A DNA stretch of 64,000 nt, taken from positions 8,062,501 through 8,126,500 of the forward strand of contig NW_026562179.1 of NCBI RefSeq assembly GCF_027943255.1, written 5' to 3'. Below are positions 56,200 to 64,000 of the stretch, one piece after another. Within the stretch, counting starts at the first letter, position 1. Every line of letters begins with the position of its first letter. The DNA comes from Anastrepha obliqua. Lineage: Eukaryota; Arthropoda; Insecta; Diptera; Tephritidae. The position numbers were made by a program, and so were the translations under genes. A model generated the notes under the pieces. It was not told the DNA's origin, searched no databases, and saw only the letters and a list, made by a program, of their open reading frames with translations.

Positions 56200-56285
56200 A
56201 AGTGGGTACAGGACTTGAACCTGAGTCAAACATGAGACTATGTACCGCATACACAACACGTCTTTCACGATTGCGCTAATCTATA
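56200..56285 (-). other. tRNA-like arm 1 in X3
   Basis: The reverse complement carries TTAGCGCAATCGTGAAAGAC (A-box-like) and CAGGTTCAAGTCCTG (perfect T arm) about 45 bases apart. A second T arm of the same sequence is at 56693-56712 with different surroundings. Confidence 0.5.
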
Positions 56286-56809
56286 ATTATTAATGAACTT
56301 TTCTAAATCAGTCATTTATTCGATTCGCAGTTTTATATGCACATATTCTGCGTTAGTAGAAAGTTTGTATGCGTAATTATATGCATATGTATGTGTGTAT
56401 GCGCGTTTGGCTTTCTGGACGGATATTAGAATGATATTTTCTCATCAATATAATTTGGATTTGATGAAATAGATTATAGACATATGTACATATTTTGTGT
56501 TTTGATTGATTTATATAAAAATCAGGTCATACCCAGTATGAGCTATTTTATACCGAAAAGAAATTTCCATTTATGAAATATAAAAAAACAGTATTTTAAA
56601 GAAATTTTAATTAAAATAAACTCAAAAATTTTACCAAACTTTCCTGGTTTGAATTGTAAAAAAAAAATGTGCAAGAAAAAAAAATATGACTTCAGGACTT
56701 GAACCTGAATTAAATACGTGCCAAAAAACAAAGCGAATAATTCCGCCGACTTTAGCTTCTGCACCACAAATTAACTGCCGCGCGGCCTTCTTAATCGCAA
56801 ATTTATTCG

Positions 56810-57093
56810 CTTCGCTGTGGGCATGAAATAAGTCGATTTCCTTAGTAGTGTGTCGAAAAATCTTATGAACTTCCTCAGTAGTTTGGTAAACGCAGAAAAA
56901 ATCTGAATTCCTGTCCTAGCGTGGTAAGTAAATATAGAAACCCTCCACTCGGGTCACTCGCGTGGTAAATATCTGCAATTCCCCACTCGTGAGGAAAGTT
57001 GAATTTGAAATTACCTTAGTTTGAATCTACAAATTAGTACTCGAAAAAAGCTCATTTAACATTTGCTCCTTCTCATTGCATTAACATTCTCTG
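56810..57093 (+). repeat. Subterminal motif repeats at X3 right end
   Basis: A motif of the form CCT(C)-x-ACTAGTGTGGTAA recurs every 35-50 bases between the GCTGTGGGCATGAAATAAG block and the terminal repeat. The same series appears at 24180-24370, 31390-31580 and 31930-32050 (inverted). Subterminal repeats of this sort are commonly transposase-binding sites in hAT-like elements; that role is inference. Confidence 0.65.
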
Positions 57094-58379
57094 TTCATAG
57101 GCACAGACCTTTGGGATTCATGTGAAGGCTGCATACATATATGTATAGTAACTAGGGTTGCCACATGGTCTGGAATGAGCTTGATTATCAAGATTTTTTA
57201 GGTCCTGTCAAGTGTCAAGATAAAATATAATTTGTTCAGTTAATTTTTAAAATTAAAAAATATGTATCATCATTTCTTAAACACCAAACCCAAAAACTAA
57301 TTCTAATTTTTTGCCCAATATCAATAATTCATTGCAATCGATAACCAAAAAAGTATTAACACCCGTCATTTTCCTCCTAACTCATCATTGACTTATTGTA
57401 TATTCTTGCCCATCACTAAAAAAAATACAACATTAAACAGCTGATTGGAATTAAGCGTAAATTTTTCTGATGTGTATAGTTAACTTAAACTGTTTAATGT
57501 TATATTCGTTTAAGAATTTAAATGAATATTGTTACAATATATGAGCCTTGTGTCGTTCATTTACCATGAATAATAACGAAGATGCCGGAACTTAAAAAAA
57601 AGGAAGATATACAACAATCTGCGATAGATGGATTGAAGGAGCAGAATATTGCAATTGGATTAAAAAAAAATGATAATACCGTATTTTGCAAATTATTTCA
57701 AATTGATATTTCTATAAAATATGAGGGAAGTCGAGCATTGCGCAAACATGCTCAAGCAAAACGGCATATGAAATTAGCATTGCCTCAAAAATTGTCACAC
57801 AGCATGATAAACTTCACTGTTCCGGCAGACTCAAAGGAGGATTCACACATATCCAGGGCTGAACTAATGTGCGTTTTTCCCAATGTTGTTCACGGGCTTA
57901 GTTATAACAGCTTAGACTGTCAATTACAACTAAGTTCTTCAATATTTTGCGACATTAAAATAGCTAATAAAATAAGTTCTGGCCGTACCAAAGCAGCAGC
58001 CATAATAAGCAACGTATTGGCACCATACGCACGGGAAAAAGTAGCTGATGCATGAAAAGAAAGTTTTTACTTTTCGGTAAGCAGCGACGCATTGGAAACA
58101 GGAATACATCAGAAAATTTTAGATTTTTATCAAGACCCAAAAGAGGCTACTAAAGACATTTTTGGCAATACCGTAAGAATAACAACTGAAAATAACCGTA
58201 ACATTCAGCAAATTGCAGCATACAGTGCTGATAATGCGGCAGTTAATTACTGTGTTCATAATTCCGTATTTAAAAAAAATACCAGTCTAACGGTTAGACG
58301 CGATAGAAGTGAAACCTTCCGTAAAACAAACTGAGAGAGAATGAGACGAAAGCAGCATTAGGGGCGGGATAATTATAGG

Positions 58380-58836
58380 TTCATTATAATATTGCTATAA
58401 AGTTCATATTTTATTTTCTTCATTTTATTATTATTCATCCTCAATGTTTTCAATTTCAACAAATGATACGAGTGGCTTATGATAGCTAAAATGTGATACA
58501 AATGCTTTGGTTTCGATGTTGTCAACATATCTTTGAAATACCGCGTCAATTGTGGTTTTTGATCGTGTTGTCGATTCAGTGCGATTGTTACACATTTTTA
58601 AATTGAATGTTGTATTGAGAAAGTCAAATTAAGGAACCGCTGTATCCAATGCAAAATTTACGTTAAAATCGCCACTTAAAATCATTGGAACTTTATTGTA
58701 ATCTTTTCCAAGTATCCGCGATACTTCTGGTGTATACTTTATTAAATTTTCGTGAATGAATTCCGTGATGCTATTTATTGATTTTTTTTCTGTCGATATT
58801 CACGACACTTTTCTGCATTATTTTTCGGCATAATTG
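58380..58836 (-). pseudogene. Endonuclease (EEP) remnant, probably Helitron-derived
   Basis: Minus strand. MPKNNAEKCREYRQKKN near 58836 resembles the N-terminus of insect Helitron-associated proteins. By deletion it runs into INSITEFIHENLIKYTPEVS, KVPMILSGDFNVNFALD (GDFN metal-binding motif), a stop, FDFLNTTFNLKMCNNRTEST, TTIDAVFQRYVDNIETKAFV and SHFSYHKPLVS (SYHKP in place of SDHxP). This is the C-terminal half of an endonuclease/exonuclease/phosphatase domain. The link to Helitrons comes from family knowledge and is not certain. Confidence 0.6.
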
Positions 58837-58904
58837 CGGTAAATATTTAAAAATGAAAATATTTACGAATATAAAAATACACACGCGGTTGCTATTATGA
58901 GCGT

Positions 58905-59010
58905 CCCCAGCAAAACCTGCGTGACCGAAACTCTAACACAATTACATTTTTTTGAATGTTACAACACGCAGGTTTTGCTGGGGCGTGACCGAAACTCTAA
59001 CACAATTACA
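58905..59010. repeat. Hairpin with flanking direct repeat
   Basis: CCCCAGCAAAACCTGCGTG (58905-58923) and its exact complement (58965-58983) form a 19-bp stem. The 27-base string beginning CGTGACCGAAACTCTAACAC occurs after each arm (58919 and 58984). It may mark the end of the insert carrying the endonuclease remnant. Confidence 0.75.
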
Positions 59011-59144
59011 CATATGCACTCGTATTTGTTTGAAAATCGACTTTTTTGTTTGGTTCTCCGTCACCTTTGGAAAATGTGTAAACAGTAAGCAAACTTTATT
59101 CAAATATTTTCCCTCATTTTTGCATCAGTAAAATTAAACAAACG

Positions 59145-59500
59145 CCGTAGCCGAATGGGTTGGTGCGTGACTACTATTCAGAATTCACAGAGAGAACGTC
59201 AGTTCGAATCTCGGTGAAAACACCAAAATTAAGGAAAACTATTTTTCTAATAGCGCTCACCCCTCAGCAGGCAATGGCAAAACACCGAGTGTATTTCTGC
59301 CATGAAAAAAAGCTCCTCATAAACATATCATAAAATAAAATAAAATAACTGTATAAACAAATTTTTTTTCTTGTGATTCGAACCAAGGATTTTGGATCGG
59401 AAGCTCACATTGCTAGTCGCTCGGCTACCGCGCCATGCTGTCGGCGCTGGCCTAAAAGTTATTTAGTTCGTCGCTACGTTTATATCAACATATAATATAA
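59145..59500. repeat. Inverted SINE pair (tail to tail), copy 2
   Basis: Plus-strand tRNA-like head with A box TAGCCGAATGGGTTGG (59148-59163) and B box AGTTCGAATCT (59201-59211). The body is CAGCAGGCAATGGCAAAACA and GAAAAAAAGCTCCTCATAAA. Then an opposite head (59375-59440), whose reverse complement has a B-box-like TTGGTTCGAATC and GCGCGGTAGCCGAGCGACTA. The second half matches 3684-3800 closely, so the pair moved or was copied as a unit. Confidence 0.72.
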
Positions 59501-59843
59501 CGCTTCGTAGCCAAGAGTGTCGCTTTTTTCGTTTCACTTTTTCTCAAATCACTCCCAACGATTCTAAAGAAGTTTTCACTTCAAAACTTAAAGATGTAAA
59601 CCAGAAAATTGTTAAGGCAAATTGCAATTGCCATGTAATAAATAACTGCATTAAAAGTGCATTAAATGCTTTATCTGCCGACGTAGAAAACATTGTGATT
59701 AAAACCTTCAATGAATTTAGCTCATCAGCTTTGTCAAATGAAAAGTTAAAGGAATGTTTTGAGTTTCCATGTATCGAATACAAGCATCTACTTCGCCATG
59801 TTCCCACTCGATAGCTTTCCCTTTTGCCTGCAACTGATCGATT

Positions 59844-59962
59844 ATTACATTCTTGGCCTGCGGCTAAAAGGTACTTTTTGCAAAAAGGGGGGAACATTCT
59901 TGGCCTAAAAATTCCCCCCTTTTTGCAAAAAGTACCTTTTAACCGCAGGCCAAGAATGTAAT
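59844..59962. repeat. 51-bp near-perfect palindrome with 17-base loop
   Basis: ATTACATTCTTGGCCTGCGG... (59844-59894) is complementary to 59912-59962 with a single mismatch. The loop repeats CATTCTTGGCCT from the arm. It interrupts the hAT type 2 coding sequence just after ATDRL. It could be a small foldback element or a templated inverted duplication. Confidence 0.88.
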
Positions 59963-61045
59963 AGCTGCAGAAAAGAAATGTAACAACTGCAGAAAAAAAA
60001 CTGGAAATTTGTATCATATGGAAAGTCAGATACTGAACTAATTAATACGGATGAAGAGTGCATTTCTGAAGGATGGTCAGAGGCGTATTTGTATTTTATT
60101 CATAATGTAATGAATGAATTCCAATCAGCTATACTAGCGCTTGAAAATGATTCTTGTACAATAATGGAACTTCACAGCATAATGAGTAAACTTATAAATA
60201 GTCTTCAAAGCCGAAGAAAGGATTGTTTCTATGGAAGTAGAGTTTTGGTTATTTTTTAAAATATTTCAAGCAATGATGTTCAAGCATTCAAATTAGAAGC
60301 AAATCAATTTTTAACAAATGCTATTTCATACTTGGAGCAACGATATGATTTCGGAGATGAATCCATTTACAAACACATATCAGTTTTAAATCTGAAACAA
60401 TCTCTTGTCATGAGATACATTAGCAGAGCTTCCAAAAATTTTACAAATATCAAATTCTATTGATAATGACATGTTATATATAGAATATGGCTGTCTTCGA
60501 GAAGTGTTTGATCAATTGCCAAAAGATATTCCGATTGACAAAATATGGTCTTACTTTTTCAAAAAATGTGATAAAAATAACTTGATAAATATATTATATT
60601 TAAATTGATCTCATTTATTTTTTCTATTCCAATCAGCAATGCTTTTTGTGAAAGAACTTTTAGTACATTAAACAATTTATATTCTAAATAAAGGAATAGA
60701 ATGGCATTTGACCTTATGAAGGCTGAATTGTTAATAAGACAAAACTTTCATGAAAATTGTAAAAATTTTCAAAATTTTTTGCTAACGCCTAAAGGAACAT
60801 AACTAGTTAAGTCTGTTTCTGTTACTAAAAGTACAAAGTATGTGTGGAAAAATTAATATATATTAGTTAAATGTGAATTAAATATAGGATGTTTATGTTA
60901 TTTAACGCATATTGAATTGTAATATGTTTTTGTTTTTTTAAGTTTTGGTATAATTTGTTATGTTTTTATTGTTTTTTTAATAAAATTTAATCAAGATATT
61001 TTTTTGAAATCAAGCTCATTTTAGGTGAGTGTCACGCTGGCTGGC

Positions 61046-61229
61046 TTTTGGGATGTGGTAAGCCTAATAGTAACCTCCAAATAAGCCGCAATCTGATTTC
61101 AGAGCAAGTTTCTAACTTAGCAGATATACGCATATGTTTTTGTGCACTTTTTATCAATTTGAGAACTACATACGTAAAGTAATATACTAATTAACTATTT
61201 ACCTACTATCAGAGAACATAAAATAATTG
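61046..61229. other. Spacer without features
   Basis: Between the hAT type 2 right end and the diverged X piece. No ORF, RNA gene or repeat was recognised. Confidence 0.4.
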
Positions 61230-61985
61230 TTTCGAAATTTTCTCCTAGTATCGAAATGTCCGGCACAGAACTTTTTTATAAGCTACTTGTTGCTTTCTTC
61301 TGCATGTTACTGTATGCTCATGCGCGCACTAGACGAACAGCAGCTACGGTCGTCGAGCATGTAGAACACATATTTTCATGCATATGTATATGGATGCAAA
61401 CATATACATATATTCACGATTCAACAAATATTGGTAAATATTTCTGTAAGAAATATTCCAGTATTGACTATTTTGATTTGATTTCCTCAATCTTAGAAGT
61501 AAATGTTTGTCATCGTTGAGAAAAAATGGCATATGGGGGGCTCGTTTTATGAATGAAAGTACTTCGCTTATAGAAATATGAGCTCGAACTTATCAATAAT
61601 TTGTTGTGCTGACAATATTTGAAATTGTTCAGCGGCATGGCCGCTACGCCTGCGCCTATGAATGCATTTTGTTCTTGTAGTCACTAGGCATAGAATTGTA
61701 GCTTTGGACGACATTCGCATTTAGAGGAATAAAGTGAGTGCCCTGTGTGTGCGGTTATATGTATGTACATGCATACATATATGTATACTATGTAACAAGC
61801 AATGTTTTGCGGGAAGCTCAGAATAAAAATATGTACGTACATAGGCTAGGGCATCAAGTGTGCATACGCACATACAAAAATGTACATGCATATGCACAAG
61901 AGAATTGTTTTAGCATTTATTAGGCGGGAATTCGATCATTCGGGTATTTACTCCCTAATTATTGCATGAAATATGATAAAGCGAT
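61230..61985 (-). mobile_element. Diverged X element fragment
   Basis: Inverted X interior: AATATTGGTAAATATTTCTG, CTCGTTTTATGAATGAAAGT, AGAAATATGAGCTCGAACTT, TTGTTCTTGTAGTCACTAGG and TTATTAGGCGGGAATTCGAT match X2 37520-38190 at lower identity. It has no mariner relic region and no ends, so it is an old truncated copy. Confidence 0.65.
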
Positions 61986-62016
61986 GCTCATTAGGATGGT
62001 CATGGTTTCTCTAGTG

Positions 62017-64000
62017 CAGTGGTCGCCAACCCGTCGATCGCGAGCTACCGGTAGCTCGCAAAGGCAATTCTGGTAGCTCGAGCTGCTCACGTTGCAAAAA
62101 ATCCAAAAGTCTGAAAATCATACCAGTATTAGCAAATTGCAGAAATTTTCATAATAAATAGATAACTGCGGTAAGCGATTTCGCGCCGACAAACACGACG
62201 CGAAGTCGCGTCTCCGTTCTAGGATCGGCTGGAACCGATTAGCGTGTTCGAGAATTTTTTGGCTTTATATATACTTACGCAATACACGTCGACATTGCGC
62301 TCAGTTTAATACTGAACGGCATTATCAACGTTCTGCGTGCAGCGGTTGGGTTAGAGTTCGAAACATTATGGCAAGCAGTAGTAAGAAGGCGAAGACATAC
62401 CATTTCCATTCGGAATGGGAAGAACAATACTTCTTCACAGAAGTTAAAGGCAAAAGTGTTTGTTTGTTATGTAATACCATACATCTGTGTCAGTTCCTAA
62501 AAAAGGAAATATTGAGAGGCATCATAAAACTTTACATTCGAATTTTGAGAAGGCATTCCCGTTAAATTCTGCCACCAGAAAAGAAAAACTGAAACATTTA
62601 AAAATCCAGTTAATTGGACAACAGTCAATATTTTTGAAAACAATCAACAAAAACAAGGCTGCAACTGAAGCATCTTATCGTGTTTCCCAGATAATTGCAC
62701 AAAAGAAAACACCTTATGAAGACGGGGAAATCATAAAACAAGCATTTTTGGAAGCTGCAGATTCTTTATTCGCCAACTTTAGAAATAAAGACGAAATAGT
62801 GTCTGCTATAAAATCTATGCAACTTTCTGCTAATACAGTGATGAGGCGAGTAGAAGTAATGAGCAATGATATTTTTTTACAGTTAAGAAGTGACTTAGAT
62901 AACTGTATTTATTTTTCACTGCAACTGGATGAATCAACAGATGTAGTTGACACCTCACAGATGGCCATATTTGTCAGGATGGCTTTTAGTGATTTTACAA
63001 TTAAAGAAGATCTTTTGAAGTTTATTCCACTCAAAGGACATACTACTGGACTAGAGCTGTTTTCTCATTTAAAACATCTCATCTCTTCTGAGAAAATTCC
63101 AATATCAAAAATGGTAGGCCTGACAACTGACGGTGCTCCAGCTATGATGGGTTGTGATAAGGGGCTCGTGGCGCTATGTCATAAGGATGAAAGTTTTCCA
63201 CAATTTCTTAGTTACCACTGTATTATACATCAGCAAGCATTATGTGGAAATTTTCTAAACTTGAACAACGTTATGAAACTGGTGGTGAAAATTGTGAACA
63301 AGATTAGAGCTCAAAGAAGATTATTTAAAACCTTGGCTGATGAAATTGACTGTCAATACGGAGAGCTACTTCTTCACTCTGAAGTGCGATGGTTAAGCAG
63401 AGGACGAGTGCTCAAACGTTTCAATGATGTCTTGCCTGCTATACTCCAATTTTTCAAAGAACGCGATGAACCGATTCCTGAACTGGAAAATTCGACTTGG
63501 CTCAGAGATTTTGGTTTTCTTGTGGACATTACAGAGAAATTAAATGAGCTTAACTTGCAGCTTCAAGGCAGGGATAAAGAATTAGCGGAAATGATTTTTG
63601 ATATAAGTGCATTTATTACAAAACTTGAATTTTGGGAACAAAACCTAAAAAACCGCGATACTAAGCATTTTCCTATTCTTTCCGAAAAGATATCCAAAAA
63701 TCTATTAGAGCCCTATGACAGTAAATATCATATGGAAATAGTTTCTAACTTGAAGGAAAACTTCAAAAATCGTTTCAAGGATTTCAGCAAAATTGCTTTA
63801 GTGACGCAATTTTTTGTTTCACCCTTCATGGACATTGATATACAACAGTTTGCAACTTGACATTGCTGTGACAGAAATGGAACTGATTGCTTTTCAAAGT
63901 GACTTGACTTTAAAATCTTTAGGTTCAAATACAAAATGTATATGGACTTTAGTAAGTAAAGATAAGTATTCAGTTTTATGTCGTGTTGCGTTGAAAGTGA
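62017..64000 (+). mobile_element. hAT element (type 1), copy 2, continues past window
   Basis: The left end CAGTGGTCGCCAACCCGTCG, identical at the terminus to copy 1, is followed by the subterminal palindrome GAGCTACCGGTAGCTCGC. The plus-strand transposase follows. The right end lies beyond 64000. No mariner insertion is present here, and the 110-base deletion of copy 1 is absent. Confidence 0.9.
62368..63980 (+). pseudogene. hAT transposase with BED finger (type 1), copy 2
   Basis: ATG at 62368 (MASSSKKAKTYHFHSEWEEQ). A 5-base insertion near 62476 (TAATACCATACATC instead of TAATACATC) breaks the frame inside the BED finger. 62487-63860 is then open for 457 codons: ERHHKTLHSNFEKAFPLNSA, FSLQLDESTDVVDTSQMAIF (first catalytic Asp region), GLTTDGAPAMMGCDKGLVAL, SYHCIIHQQALCGNF, LLHSEVRWLSRGRVLKRF and FWEQNLKNRDTKHFPILSEK. 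A 23-base deletion near 63859 causes a stop after QQFAT, whereas copy 1 reads on. Two small lesions separate it from an open gene. Confidence 0.88.

Larger units (their letters stand above)
46697..57093 (+). mobile_element. X element copy X3 with errantivirus insertion
   Basis: The left end CAGAGAATGTTAATGCAATG is at 46697 and the right end CATTGCATTAACATTCTCTG finishes at 57093. TTCATAG is repeated at 46690-46696 and 57094-57100, a perfect 7-bp target duplication. Removing the errantivirus (47745-54761 plus TGCA) leaves about 3.4 kb including the mariner relic (55406-55795). The ends match each other imperfectly over about 90 bases. Two tRNA-like T arms and CTCGTGAGG/CTAGTGTGG-type repeats lie towards the right. 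No ORF of its own. Confidence 0.88.
57582..60800 (+). pseudogene. hAT transposase (type 2), broken
   Basis: ATG at 57582 (MPELKKKEDIQQSAIDGLKE) leads to a finger-like FCKLFQIDISIKYEGSRALRKH motif. PNVVHGLSYNSLDCQLQL follows; after a stop at 58053 come FSVSSDALETG and IAAYSADNAAVNYCVHNSVF. Beyond the insert, 59570-59840 gives VKANCNCHVINNCIKSALNA and EYKHLLRHVPTR, where a stop replaces Trp. 60040-60450 continues with EAYLYFIHNVMNEFQSAIL, and 60620-60800 ends with the dimerisation region ISNAFCERTFSTLNNLYS and AELLIRQNFHENCKNFQNF. Multiple stops; not functional. Confidence 0.8.
57148..61045 (+). mobile_element. hAT element (type 2), degraded and interrupted
   Basis: The left end near GTTGCCACATGG and the right end (reverse complement) share AATGAGCTTGATT with matching spacing to a TGNCAC block, suggesting inverted repeats. 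Exact termini and duplication are unclear. The plus-strand transposase parts span 57582-58300, 59570-59840 and 59990-60800. Insert blocks lie at about 58300-59560 (Helitron-related endonuclease remnant and SINE pair) and 59844-59962 (hairpin). Confidence 0.72.

Overview
This is eukaryotic, AT-rich, intron-bearing DNA made almost entirely of nested transposable elements. I recognise no host gene. The families present (errantivirus, jockey and R1-type LINEs, rosa-like DD41D and DD34D mariners, PIF/Harbinger, piggyBac, hAT, Helitrons with CTAG-T ends, tRNA-derived SINEs) and the many TATGTA/CATACA runs fit a higher fly, most likely a tephritid-like dipteran. That assignment is inference. The nesting, with elements in both orientations, suggests pericentromeric heterochromatin or a piRNA-cluster-like locus.

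The backbone is a repeated element here called X. It seems to be undescribed, although I could not search for it. X is about 3.4 kb without younger insertions, has no long ORF, and ends in imperfect inverted repeats beginning CAGAGAATGTTAATG. Two copies are flanked by perfect 7-bp direct repeats. A copy spanning 1-24453 is broken into four pieces and its left end lies outside the window. X1 (25009-31752, +), X2 (31837-46285, -) and X3 (46697-57093, +) follow. There is also an isolated left end at 3814-4396 and a diverged piece at 61230-61985. The four copies that cover the relevant site all carry the same internally deleted mariner there, so that mariner jumped in before X spread.

Layout: 1-5561 holds an X piece, an internally deleted errantivirus, a rosa-like mariner, an inverted SINE pair and an X left end. 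5562-11245 is a degraded Helitron with a PIF1 helicase, one intron, a LINE insertion and a hAT-type MITE. 11451-23940 is a jockey-type LINE (- strand) split by Helitron C, a piggyBac, a mariner remnant, Helitron A and a near-complete Harbinger. X1 holds Helitron B. X2 holds a rosa-like element containing a hAT containing a mariner, then an R1-type LINE, then a second piggyBac containing a mariner with an intact transposase. X3 holds a young errantivirus whose two LTRs differ at one base. 57148-61045 is a second hAT type with insertions, and 62017 to the window end is a second copy of the first hAT.

The genes do not form a pathway; each serves its own element. By visible integrity, the candidates for recent activity are the mariner at 41753-43024, the errantivirus at 47745-54761, and possibly the Harbinger at 20720-23880.
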